Source of the DNA: Paraphysoderma sedebokerense
Taxonomy: Eukaryota > Blastocladiomycota > Physodermatomycetes > Physodermatales > Physodermataceae
DNA: 64,000 nt
Direction of reading: 5' to 3'
Assembly (NCBI GenBank): GCA_025602915.1
Contig: JAHLJZ010000002.1
Span: forward strand, 558,001-622,000
Position 1 is the first letter of the stretch; each line of letters opens with the position of its first letter. Positions 11,411-23,272 of the stretch are shown in pieces. Made by a program: the position numbers and the translations under genes. The notes below the pieces were generated by a model. That model saw nothing but the letters and a program-made list of their open reading frames with translations, was not told the DNA's origin and made no database searches.

Positions 11411-14171
11411 ATGGAGTTTCAACAGCGACGTGGGTCCTACAGAGGTAGAGGTGGCCGCGGCAGAGGACGAGGAAGAGGCAGAGGAAACCAGTACGATGGA
11501 TCTTCGAACGCTGATTCTGGAGTGATGAGTAGATTGGGTGGACCGGCTAGGGAGGATGACGGCTCTGATCGAGGACATCAGTCAAAACGTCCCTTGTTAG
11601 TATCAATGTACAATTCTTCCTTTTGCTAGGCAATTTCAGAGGATTATATTTTCACTTTTCAACTCAAAGTATTCGTCAACGACGTTTAGAACCCGAAGAT
11701 GCCTGCCCTAATTTCTATTTATTTTTGTGCTACGATAACTAATCAATTTGCTGGTTTCTATGATTCCTACCTCTCCCTTTAAAAACGTTACTTCTCCTTA
11801 TTCTTCAGTGTCGGTGGAAGCAGTACTCATATATCTGGTGAAGTCGATGTCCGGGTAAACTTTTGGCATCTTTTTGGCTCTCAAATCTGTATATTCGCAT
11901 CTATAACATTCTTCATAGATTTCGGGTTTTTCGAGCGCAAACGAACAGGACTACGAAAGACTTTTACAGTATTTAGTGAATAGAAGGGCAGGAAAGCCGG
12001 TGGATGTTTTGAATGTGCGTCATTTGCCGTCTTGGATTTATTAGTTGGAATATCCCGATGTGCTCAACACGATTGGTTTGTTGTGTAGGTCAATTTGAAC
12101 AACAATATATTGACTGTCAAAGTACGACATTTCGGTCAAGCCAATGCATTGAAAAAGTTGAGTGGAATACATTTCGACCAGCAAAAGGTAAATCAATTTA
12201 AATGTCTCCTTTTCGGTCGATGATCTGACACTGGACATCCTTGCTCCGTAGCTTTTCATTGAAATTTTGAGTTCTGGTGATACCAACTCTCAGAGTAATG
12301 CATTTCAGAGTAATGCAGATATCTCTATGGATCAATCAAATAGCTCTTCCTCATCGATTGAGGTTCTTGGTCATTTCGTCACATCACGCTACGACTCTTC
12401 GAGCAAATTTTTGCGGTTGGAAAGGATTTTGGAGGATCCAATTATGGTTTCCGCAAATGTACGGGAGTTAAATCCCCTGACTATGAGGGTCATGCTCAAG
12501 TTAGCGTCAGAGAAATGCCCCGACGTGAGTAGAATGTACTTCTAAACTTCCACAGGGCGACGTTGACGGCCTAATCATTCATTTCCAGGTCGCTATTCTA
12601 TCATTCGCCGATAACAATCTCCGAAATTTACAATACTTGTCGGCTCTTCCTGACTTCTTACCGAATATTGAGGCTCTTTCTCTTGCAAACAATCAAATTG
12701 TTGGGTTTCGGGACATCGAATACTTGGATGGTACTCGACTACAAAAGTTGAGAGAGTTAAATTTACAGGGAAATCCGATTTACCGAAAAGTAGAAAATAC
12801 CGATAGGAAAGCAGATTATCGCAGTAACATAAGCTCCAAATTTCCGTCTCTTGCAAATCTTGACGGCGAAGATTTGTTACGATTTGTCCCGGCAGCAATC
12901 CCAGTTGGCATTCCTGTCTCAGTAAAGGGCAATTTTCTCGATTCCGAAGTCACCAAATCCACTATCCTGCAATTCCTCTCTACATATTACAATCTATACG
13001 ACACTGATCGGAACAAGCTGTTAGATCTTTATCACCCCATGGCTCTCTTTTCTTGCTGCAACACGTCCAAGCAACAAAGCTATTATGGTGGTGGTAGAGG
13101 AAGGGGAAGAGGAGACTATAACCGAGGCGATAGATCCGATCGGGACTTTATTGCCTACAAGAATAACAATCGCAATTTGTTCCAAACGAAAGATTCAAGT
13201 ATGTCTTTCATTAAATTCAGACTGTTTCGGCTGCTGCGCTCACTGTTTCATTTGTTCAGATCGTCGATTTGACCTTATCCAACATGGGCCTATTTCGATA
13301 GTCAATACTCTTCTCAACCTTCCCAATACAAAACATCCTTTTTTGCAGGATCCTTCAAAATTAATCGTGGACAGTTGGCAGATACCATCGGCCAGTTTGG
13401 GTCGAGAGGTTCAATTTCAAGGCGCAGTATTATTTTTAAGCATACATAGTGAATTCGTGGAGGGTATATTTTTGTCCACTTCTTTCACAATTATCAGAGT
13501 TGGTGGTAATTCTTCCTTCTATTTCAAATTAGTTCCGAACAACAGCAATAAGAGTTTTGATCGAGCCTTTATGATTGTACCTGCGGACGCGGCGTAAGTT
13601 CTTCCTTTCAGTGTGACATAGGGTTACGTTTCTGATACTGACGTTCTGCGCTAGTTCCGTTGCCAAGGGTGTCCCTTTCCAAATTGTGAATGATACCCTT
13701 GTCATCAGATCATTCACTGGTAACAGAGCATGGGTGAATGCAGAAGGCGGCACACCCCTGAACGGTTCTGTAGCAGCACCGGCTGCTGCACCACCAACAA
13801 CGAATATAGATTTGGTATGTTTACCTTTTTGGTTATCTCTTTGAGCGGAGCAGTTCCATATCCTTTGAATTAGACAGGTCCGTCATTAACAAAATTTGCC
13901 ATCAGGACCCGTTAAAACAGCAGCAGGTGATGGCATTGATGCAGCAAACGAAATTACAGCAGCAGTGGGCTGTCGAGCTGTTGCAGAATGCCCACTGGAA
14001 TTTTGAAGGAGCAATGAAGACATTTTCAGAGTTCATGGTAAGCCCTATAAATCTATTCTCTTATTTCTTTATTGCCCACATCATTGTACTCTCGAATCTG
14101 CATTGACGTTTATTTAAAAAATTGTTCATTAGAGCAAAAATATGGTACCGCAACATTACTTCCAGTCGTAA
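11411..14171 (+). CDS. NXF1: mRNA export receptor NXF1/Mex67 (TAP)
   Basis: General mRNA export factor that carries mRNPs through the nuclear pore as a heterodimer with NXT1/Mtr2. Ten phase-checked exons (11411-11595, 11809-11854, 11919-12014, 12089-12187, 12252-12524, 12589-13198, 13260-13593, 13655-13814, 13906-14037, 14133-14171) give 657 aa. In order: an RGG box (residues 6-25), an RRM-like domain, leucine-rich repeats (SFADNNLRNL, LSLANNQI, LNLQGNPI), an NTF2-like domain starting VTKSTILQFLSTYYNLYD, and a C-terminal TAP-C/UBA fold (LLQNAHWNFEGAMKTF) that binds FG nucleoporins. Odd: a second glycine-arginine-rich insert (GGGRGRGRGDYNRGDRSDRD) sits in a loop of the NTF2-like domain. A frame-neutral intron may exist near 13461. 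The last exon is short and less certain. It converges with TPP2, 190 bp away. Confidence 0.92.
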
Positions 14172-14360
14172 CAGTTTTGTCATCAGAACATATTGTGATT
14201 CGGTTGTACCAAAGATAGCGTGTATTCCAAAAGTAATAATAATGCAGAGAGCAATTGAGAACTTTTATTTAGAGATTGTTTCTCACAATTTTTGGTCACT
14301 TCATACCTCAATATATGTGGAAAGATGGCATACTCGATCGAACATATTTGCAAACTATGT

Positions 14361-17300
14361 CTAGAAAGGAGCCCAATCAGCACACCATCTACCAACCTCA
14401 CTTCTTTCTTCGCTTTCAACCCAAGGTTTCCATCCCAATTCCTTTAACAAATCTAATCTCATTTTCCACACTTTTTTCAAATCATCCTTAACGTCAGAAT
14501 TCAACCCAGTGTCAGCCAAATACTTGTTACAAGCCTTCAAAGCGTTGCCCCACCGTTTTTGAGACTTTTCACGGAAAATGTATAATCCAATGTACTTGAT
14601 GTCGGCAACGATTTCGGTAGTAGCGTTTAAAGGAAGAACCCATTTCTGATATTCCTGGAAAGCGGTCGAAAAGTCGCCGATGGTAACAGTCGTTCCGGAA
14701 GCCGATGATGACGACGCAGCACTGGTGCCGGATTTTTCCAATATTGTTTGCATAGCTTGACACTTTCGGAACAATGCGTTGATGACGATTTCCTTTTTCT
14801 TGTCCATGTCTTTCTTCTTTTTCTTTTCGGCCTCGGTTGTCAAGTCCTGCTTTAAAGCGTAATACCCAGCCAATGCATTCAAATCAACAAGATTAATAAT
14901 CTTGTTCGCCAAATTTATGATCTCTTGAGCATTCGTATCTATTTTTTCGGCCAACAATTCCAATTCTTGGTTCAAAGCGGGAAGATGATCAGGGAACTCG
15001 GATAATAATGATGACAGCAATGTGCTGCGGTTTTCACTTTTTGATAGTTTTTTGAGCCATTGGATCTTGAGATCCCTGATGGCTTCGGCGAGCTGAACAT
15101 TCTCATCCGCGGATTCTGGGTTTGCCGAGCTGGAATCCTTAGGTGATCCTGTACTGTCCTTGGATTTTTCGGGTTGAACCGAAACAACAACTTTATACAA
15201 TCCACCGTCAACCTTTGAACGTCCACCTTCGTTGATGTTAAAATCACCTAAGAGCAAATCGCCCGGCTTGGCATCTTTTGGAGGATCTGGAGAAGGGACG
15301 AACACAGCACGACGGTCACCTCGATCGAGGCTCAATTTGGTGAATGATGATTTCTTCGAAGTGAAAACCTGTCCATGCGACGAATGGAACTCGAGTGAAA
15401 CAGATTTAATGGAATGGTCTAAAGCCAAAACCATGTCTTTCAGTTTTTCCAATAACTCCACAGATTCGTGTCGGATTTGAACCCTATCATAACGTCAGCG
15501 CATACCATTTGTGACTAGTGAACTAAGTGCGCTGTCTTACCTGATGAAGTATTCTCCTTTGGATTCGAATTTGATAGGCTTAGGATATACATCCTGAGTT
15601 GTAATTAAACGCTTGTTGACATCGAAAACTGAAGACGAAATTTGAGTACGTTACATAATACAGCTCACATGGGAAAGAACAACAGCGGCCTACCTAGAAC
15701 AATAACTCCCTCCCATGGGCCATCATAGAGCCACTCTGTTAAAGCCGGGAATCGAGGAGTTACGGTCGAATTATTTTCCGCCACTTTGAATGAGTATGTC
15801 ATAACCAAATTGTGATTTAGTTTTGTATCTGGCAAAACATCACGAATTGGACTTAAAGGGTGAATGATTGACTCGTTCGGGCGAATCTGCTTTCGCAAGG
15901 TGTCCAGGGAACCCGATAAAGTAACGTCGTCTTCCCGGCGGACAGTCGATACAAGATCAAGTCTTGTGACAGCGTCACCACCTGAGAGATATACATAATC
16001 GGCTACGCCGGTCAACAATGGGGTGGAGTTCGAGTTTCCGGTTACTTGAAGTCCGTGGAATGTAAGTTCAACCGATACGGAATGCATACTAGGCGACGAC
16101 CAAAATTGGGCAAGGCACACCTAATAAAACAATGATCAATACAACTCATACCGCCACGAAGTTGCAGATGCAATCAACAAACCTCCATAGTGACACCCCC
16201 TCTAACTTTAAAGCGCTTGGTATCATAGGTTTTCATTTCACCGACGGCCAAACCTTGTTCATTTCCAAGCGTATACAAATATTCACGCTCGTGTCGAGGA
16301 TAGCGCATTTGAGGCACAAGCTGAAGCATATGAACACTACACAATATCAGTCAGGATCATGTAGCATGAGTCGTGTCACCGCCGAAGGATTAGGAACTTA
16401 CAAAAATCGAGCAGGAGTCGTTTGCCCAGGGGCGCTGCTACTCTTAACGGTCAAATCTGCAAATGTAGCTCCTTCAGGAACTCTGACGAACTTTCGTTCA
16501 ATTTGACCAGGTCCAAAGCTCATTCCTTCCCATCGAATAATTCCTCCATCAACGGTTGTGGCTGGCTTAGTTACTGTGACCGGGATTCTGAAGAGCACAC
16601 CTTTGCTCTTGTTTTGCGAGTCGAACGCTTGTATTTCGCCATAATGGAACTGATCTGACGGGAGACTAGCCGGATTAATTTGAACAGGGAAAGATCGGCC
16701 ATCAGAATTGAAGTGAACGTATTCGGGACAACGGATCCAAGGTTTAGTTGAAACTAGTGTAAGCCTCAACTCGAAATCGTATTTTTGTTGCGAACGGCTT
16801 GCGTTACTGGATTTTACGGGTATTTCTCGTGAAGCGCTTTGAGGACCGCCTGAAATTCGACTGGGAATGTCCGTCCAATATTCATTCCAATCAACTTTTT
16901 CTGGATCCTTCATGAATTTGGGTTCCACTGTAACAGTTGTTTGCATAATTTCCTGAGTTTCATGATATTCTCGAAGATAGATTCCTATTTCAAGAACGCA
17001 CCAGTCAGTAGAGCATAAAATAGTACATAAATACAAATTCTCCGTACCTCGAGCTTTTTCTCGGCTAGGAATGCTGACTTGGTACAAGACCTCTTGGTCT
17101 GTACAGTCTTTGAACTTGAGGAGATGCTGCCATGCCTTATCGACTTGTATGAGGGGAGTTTTAAAAATGTCACTTTCTACTGGCACTCCGGTGTTCTTAA
17201 TTGCTTGAAGAATTCTACGAATACATTATTAGTGAACACCTATGATTACGTTAATGATAGATCACCCACCTGTATGCATTCATTTTCTTATTTGGTACTT

Positions 17301-19176
17301 CGACTTTCCAACCGCTTATGAGTAAAGCGATGCACCCGCAGCAGTTAGGAGAACTCATAGAGGTACCGTTCATAAGTTGATTCTTGTATAAGAAGTATTG
17401 AGGAACGGAAGTAATAGCCGATCCGGGAGCATAGATATCGACCCCTGCATCCATAAAGATTCAGTCTAACGCTTTGCGCCCAATCAATATCACAATCCTT
17501 ACCGTTGTCACCATCATACGTAGGACCTATTAATGAACATGGTTAGTCCCCTAAATTATTCCATATTGCATTAACAAAGCCCAACAAACCTCTAGAAGAC
17601 CATGTATATTCTCGTTCTGGTACATTATCAATTAATGCGTACTCGGCAGCAATTTGAGACTGCGAAACGTATGCACCAACGCCGATTATACCGGAAGTTG
17701 TGCCACCAGGCGCACCACAAGTACTTAAAGCCGGCCCTTTAACCAAATTGAAAAGGAATTTCGTCAGAAGGCTGTCATATGGCGCCAGAAAGGAACAAGT
17801 CTTCTCCACACTTACCAGCATTGCCCGCAGAACTGACAAAGACGACACCATACTTATTAACGGCCTCATCTCGGACTAGTTCGATGAATCGGCCAAAATT
17901 AGGGATACTCGCAGCTTCTCCATAACTCATATTAGCGAGGTCACATTTGTTTTGTATCATTGCAGTTACTGCCCTGGTCAAACCAGGCCCTGTTTCCATG
18001 GACCCAAGACGCGTATCACCGATTTTGAGAGATATAATTTGAGCGCCTGGACTCACACCATTAAGTTCTGGTTCCTCCGGGTGATGCGCAGCAGTAATTG
18101 CTAAGAGGGAAACAATAGTTTATAAGCAAAGGAGAAAACATCAAAGAAAGGTAAGAGAGTCCGTACCGGCGACGTGAGTGCCGTGACTTCCAGCAACACA
18201 AACAATGCTTAGTACTTTTCCGTCATCGTAAATATTAACCGAATAATTCAACATATCGGCTTCGCCGAAATTACTATATTGTCTTTCAAATCTATAACCG
18301 GCCAAGGTAGGCTGTTGACGCAAATCACCAGATTCCTTAGTATCGATAACTGCTCTCCAATAAGTACCATCGTGAAAGACGACACAGTCGTAAACCATGC
18401 CCGGATCTTCATATTTACTCATCATTTCTTTGACGCTGTCCAAGCGGGCTTGCAAGTCGGCTTTGCGTTGAGTGTAGTCAGGTTCGCTCTTTGCCGTTTC
18501 GAGAGAAGCCAGTTGTGACTGTAAATCAGAGACTATCCGATTTTGCTCTATTGCGAACTGCTCAGCTCGTACCTAGTAGCGTCAACGAGTTTAGTGTGCG
18601 TTTCTACTGGTAACTTTGAAGTAATGAGAATCTACATTTTTCATTCTTGTCACCAAGTTTTGAGGGAACAATTCCCATGCTCTTTTCACACCTAACCTGA
18701 TTTCACCGCTTGGATTCTTCCATTGACTGTTTAACTTTAGTTGTCTTCCACTCAACCCTGCAACTGTAAGGATCGTTTCACCGGTTTTTTCATCTTTCGT
18801 AGATGTCGGCTTAATCGGTGCACCTAAGACAACATCTCCTGAGCCAGTACAGTCTACTATATCCACCATCTTGGGCTTTCCATCGGTCGTTACTTGAAGG
18901 CCAGCTGGATTATCAATTGTATCGTCAGCGCTTAACGTTCAAAGAATAACAATTTAATGACGACATTTACCAGCACCAGGATCGACGCCAGTATCGAGAA
19001 TGGCAATGATGGTACCTCGACCATCGTATTCGGGGTATTTGCGGATGAAGGCAGCTGCCTCAGTTTCCTACAAAGAACAGTCAGGAGGAACCGATGACGG
19101 GCTGATGTAATTGGAGCAGCAACTGCGATACCTCTTTGGGCAGCAACCCATGCACGGGGAATTCTTGTACTTTCAT
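14361..19176 (-). CDS. TPP2: tripeptidyl-peptidase II
   Basis: Giant cytosolic subtilisin-family exopeptidase that cuts tripeptides from proteasome products. Fourteen phase-checked exons, 1,329 aa (human about 1,250): 19132-19176, 18971-19067, 18636-18904, 18167-18572, 17816-18100, 17590-17736, 17503-17526, 17270-17444, 17048-17214, 16402-16984, 16183-16336, 15694-16120, 15541-15628, 14361-15483. The start [14 protein letters not shown] matches the family N-terminus. The catalytic triad is visible: Asp in [10 protein letters not shown], His in SHGTHVAA, Ser in [17 protein letters not shown] carries the oxyanion Asn. The long TPP2-specific middle and C-terminal regions (MEYE-type beta region, then [10 protein letters not shown] and a helical tail) are complete. 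Exon 7 is only 24 nt. The short promoter lies in the 220 bp between this start and the TRAPPC13 stop. Confidence 0.96.
17503..17526 (-). other. 24-nt micro-exon of TPP2
   Basis: The exon encodes the GPTYDGDNG link between the TWSSRG and VDIYAPGS blocks. It has an AG acceptor on its upstream side and a GTAAGG donor, and both junctions are phase 1. Without it the conserved SSRGP.. loop of TPP2 would be lost, so it is probably constitutive. Confidence 0.75.
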
Positions 19177-19396
19177 GCTGGAGAATATAAAAACAGAAAT
19201 ACACAACAAACGATAGAATAGATGGTTTTTTTTCCAAACGAAGCAACTGTTGCAGTGGAAAATGCAGGCCGCGCAAAAACGGAACCAAGGCCGCGAGTCG
19301 GTCCACGTCACGGCTGTCTTCGCCGGCCGATGCCACGCTAACTGATGGAGCAAAGCAGCTAGATCATTATGACGAATTGGATCATGGATATACAAT

Positions 19397-20860
19397 TCAT
19401 ACATTCTCTACATATACTTCGGCAATTGTCTCTATCTCCCTTACAACACCCGTGTTCAGATCTAGAACTTTGATTCCTCCAATCTTCTGCAGCCCAGGGA
19501 CTAATCCCACAAATTCAATCACAATATCTTTGTGTCCATCTTTGCTCACTTCGCCAATATTCATTATCGCTGGTCCAACAATCATAACCCCAGATATATT
19601 TGTGTTCGAAAAATTGATTTGTAAGTTCATGTGCATATTTGACTTGTTAAACACACGAAAGGCAAGTGGGAAGGGACTTTCCAGGGGAACGGAATCCAAG
19701 GATGGAATCGGCGTTATCGGGTAGACCGACGAATAAGATATGAGTGTTTCAGTAGAGATGAGACTAGGTGAAATCGGCTGTACTTCGACATCTTGACTAG
19801 TTGGTGGTACTTTTCGAACTAATTGACTGGTCTGGAGTCGACCAAATTCTCCAAAACGTGAGCGCCAGACCAAGTCCAGTTTTCCTAATCCTGTCGGTAG
19901 AGAGGTAGGAGGAAGTGGCAGCTGCGAAGAGGAAGGTGTGGAGGGGATAGTGGCGGCGGGTGTCATAACGGTTGTAGATGGATAAAACGGTTTCGGATCC
20001 AGACGATATAGAAATTGGAGGATATCCTGCGGATTAACGAATAGATAATTTCCAAATACAGACTCTGTTTGCGTATTCACCGACAGTTCGACATTTTCCT
20101 TGGCTGAAGTTATTAACGACAGATCCGTACACCGATAAGTTTCCGATGGCTCCAATCTCAACCTTTCAAAGCAAATCGGCGTGGCTGCTACGTTCTGCAC
20201 TTGAATCTCGAGCAACACGCTTCCACTGGTAATGTTGTGAACTTTAGTTTTCACCTGTAGCGGATTCAACACTTGGAACTTGTAGAACTTCTTAAACGCT
20301 TTTCTTTCCCCCTGATACCCGTAATTTACGGAACATGTTAGAATATGAATCCCCAATTCCTTCACTTCGTGATGTAAAATAAACTCTGTCGAATTCTTCC
20401 CTTCTATTTCTGGTAGGGGAACCTTTGTCGTGTCTACCAATATTATTTTTTGGGTAGCTGTTTGAAGCTCAGCTTTCAGTCCCATATCCATAATAGGAAC
20501 GTTTGTCTCATTGTTGAGTGATAAGGCCGTGACGAAGGATTCGCCAAGGTAGATATTTCCAAATGACGGTGGTAGGCTCAGAAGACTTGATAAACCGAAT
20601 TCATGAATCAAGTCTTTCGCCGGATCGGATATTTCTGGAGTGGGAGAATCGAGGGAGATAAGCGTTGAGGATTCATTGTTTTGGGGAGAAATAGCAAGGG
20701 CTTTAGATATGGATGGAGTCGTCGTAGCGTGCTGAATCATTGAGTTGTGAAGTTCTTTTCCGAGTGATTTATCGAAGGACATGGGAAGCGAGCCGACAAA
20801 GGCAGGACGAGAGAGTCTCATCACCTTCAGCGACAGTTCAGATGGTTCCTTCTGATCCAT
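19397..20860 (-). CDS. TRAPPC13: TRAPP complex subunit 13
   Basis: Subunit of the TRAPP vesicle-tethering/Rab-GEF complexes at the Golgi and in autophagy (DUF974 family). It is a single exon of 487 aa, rare in this intron-rich window. I chose the Met at 20860 because the family begins with a short leader followed by LxLKVMRLxxP; an in-frame Met four codons upstream (20872) is possible. Visible family blocks are LSLKVMRLSRPAF, the LPPSFGNIYLGESF signature at about residue 100, and beta-sandwich segments to the C-terminus. A proline-, serine- and threonine-rich linker (about 315-345) separates the two halves. The same strand holds TPP2 downstream. Confidence 0.93.
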   Translation of the reverse strand: MDQKEPSELSLKVMRLSRPAFVGSLPMSFDKSLGKELHNSMIQHATTTPSISKALAISPQNNESSTLISLDSPTPEISDPAKDLIHEFGLSSLLSLPPSFGNIYLGESFVTALSLNNETNVPIMDMGLKAELQTATQKIILVDTTKVPLPEIEGKNSTEFILHHEVKELGIHILTCSVNYGYQGERKAFKKFYKFQVLNPLQVKTKVHNITSGSVLLEIQVQNVAATPICFERLRLEPSETYRCTDLSLITSAKENVELSVNTQTESVFGNYLFVNPQDILQFLYRLDPKPFYPSTTVMTPAATIPSTPSSSQLPLPPTSLPTGLGKLDLVWRSRFGEFGRLQTSQLVRKVPPTSQDVEVQPISPSLISTETLISYSSVYPITPIPSLDSVPLESPFPLAFRVFNKSNMHMNLQINFSNTNISGVMIVGPAIMNIGEVSKDGHKDIVIEFVGLVPGLQKIGGIKVLDLNTGVVREIETIAEVYVENV

Positions 20861-23272
20861 TGATGTTACCAATTTATTGTTGAAGAGAAGATGAAAAGCC
20901 TGAAAGAAGCTAAGAAGTGGACGAGTCGGAACTCCAACCGGCTTGACAACTCGGGCCCGATCCGTGTAAATTCGCTTACCCGAGTGAAAAATATATCAGC
21001 AGATGTGTGAGTTGTAGCAGCAAGCAATTGCATTTTGCCATCAGTCACTATTCTACTTTAATAGCTGTATGGCACAACAGTTTAATATTGGTAAGCTAAT
21101 AATAGACATGACTCTTCTCTTAAATTAATTTTGGAAAGTAAGTGTATTATTTCTCGTATGAATGATTCAGAATCTTGAATTTGTGCTAACCATTGAATTT
21201 TAACGTAAAGTATGCCAAATTATTATCATATACCAAATTTCGAGCGAATTTACAATTGATGCGTCCAGAGAGATCTAATGTGAAAGTCAGATAAAATCGC
21301 AATTCCTTCCAACAAAATCTGACAGAATAATATTGCGAAATTTTGGGTATCTAGAAAAATGAAAATCGTAGAAGATGAAATGTGAATATTTCGCCATCTG
21401 TAAGAATTAACCACCACCCGATTTTTGAGGTCATTTATTCAACTATCCTTGCACTATCTCTTGCGCAATCACGAATTGAATTTTTCAGACCATGATGGTG
21501 ACCTCTCATTCGTTAGTAACAAGACTTCTATTTTTGAGTGATTCACTGTACGGTTGGCCTAGAAGGGCCGGAAGGCAAGTGTGATCTATGCTGAAAGTGG
21601 AGAACACGAATCGCTGCAAGGTTTACCATAAATAGTATCTCTAGAAACACACGACATAGAGACATCATATGCCAGTAAGATGGGTATATAAGACGACGGT
21701 AGAACATGGATTAGCTTGAACAATTCAGAGTCGATCTTCAATTGTTTTCGTTAACTTGCTCTTTATTTATAGGTATTCGTCACTATCTCTTGAGGAGTGA
21801 CGAGAAAATACAGAACTTGCACTGGGGTTAAATTTTTCCGAAACATCATTGATGATAAGTCAAAACATTTTGAACCGCCCTATCATTGCCTCGATTTCTA
21901 TCTATTTAGATGGGCTCATATTCACTCCTAATTAGCGCCATAGCTAGGAAAAGTTCATCCTCCACACTACTAACCCTTAAAAGCCGATGCATAGTGTAGA
22001 GGCGGGATATTCAATGACTCTCGTACTAGTTGCCATCGACCTAACGTTTTACCCATTATCACAATGAATTTGTGCAGGTTATTCCCAGTCTAATAAAGAC
22101 GAATCAATTGATCAACAACCAGACTCGGTCCAGCAGATGTTGAAATCTACACGCGCCTTTGGGTAATTCCTATGTTGTACAGTGATTAACTACTTTCATA
22201 TCCCCTAGTACAATTCTATCATTTAAAGTTTAGGATCGTCACCTCCCTTTCGAATTTAATTTGTATCCATATTAAATTGCTAATCGTAGTCTCATTAGTT
22301 CCCGTTCTTTAGGACGAATCGAGCTCAGTCCCTTCCTCGATCGCGAAATCGCGTCTTGAAATGTAGTCTTCTGTGGTAGGGAACTTAAACTCTAAACTCT
22401 ACAGTTTATCCTTCGAACTCTTCCGTCGCAATTACCAACTATTCTGCATTGATGTCAAGCACCCATCAGTCGCCCAAAAACTGCTTCCGTCATTGAACTA
22501 GGAACATTAGCTTTCCCGACCTCTGTTGCCCGCCGCATCAACTAGAGATATTAGTGCGCATTATAATTGAGATAATCCAGTGATACTCCAGATCATTACC
22601 TCTGCGTAATCGAATCCAGATTTCCGTAAATGCAGCTGGTGTGCTATCTGCATTTGGGGGTGGGATCTTACCATGTTATGAATGGCGGTTTTATTATGCT
22701 TCAGTTTCCTTCCAAGCCGAAGAACTGTTGAACTTTATTTGGGTTTGTGGGTGGACGAACAATGGGTAAGCTTTGCATTCAGTAGAGCAACATTATATCG
22801 TCATTCCGAAATTAAAGATACAGGATTCCTCGAGTCACTGGATGATTGACGAATAGGACGACAGAACCTAGTGTGACTGAATTCGCACTTACTATTGGTT
22901 ATGTAGAGCACATTTCAAATTGACTGATTTCAGCGATCTATCCCATAGCAAGAATAAAATCCTGAAATTCAGGAAGACATTCTATCTGATAGACAAGTGA
23001 GAGATACATTGTATTGAAAGACATAGCATAATAAAGTTTAAAAGTAATAACTTGTATTGTATTCCGGAATTTCATGGAAGTATAGGCTGCGATTTCGCTA
23101 GCACATCAGAATATGAAACCTGCCACTTTATGTACAAAAAAACCAAAATTTTAAACTAGCACTATATGTAGTACAATAGTTACTCGATCGTTATTCGAAA
23201 GAATTTAACAAACACTAATATCGCACAATGATAATATCATGACTACAATAACTGCGAGAAATTAAACTAAAA
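20861..23272. other. 2.2-kb ORF-poor non-coding desert
   Basis: From about 21,050 to 23,215 neither strand has an open frame of 60 codons and I see no splice-joined family. The nearest 5' part is the TRAPPC13 upstream region. A TATA box with no gene downstream lies at 21685. Several plausible acceptors (for example TTTATTTATAG at about 21771 and TTTGTGCAG at about 22077) occur, so a spliced non-coding transcript is possible. I found no tRNA B box, snRNA or rRNA motif. Confidence 0.6.
21685..21692 (+). promoter_or_regulatory. orphan TATA box
   Basis: TATATAAG preceded by GGG sits in the middle of the ORF-poor stretch. Its form matches the TATA boxes of the two secreted-protein genes at 39-41 kb, but no coding frame follows on the plus strand. 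It may drive a non-coding RNA or may be chance AT richness. Confidence 0.3.
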
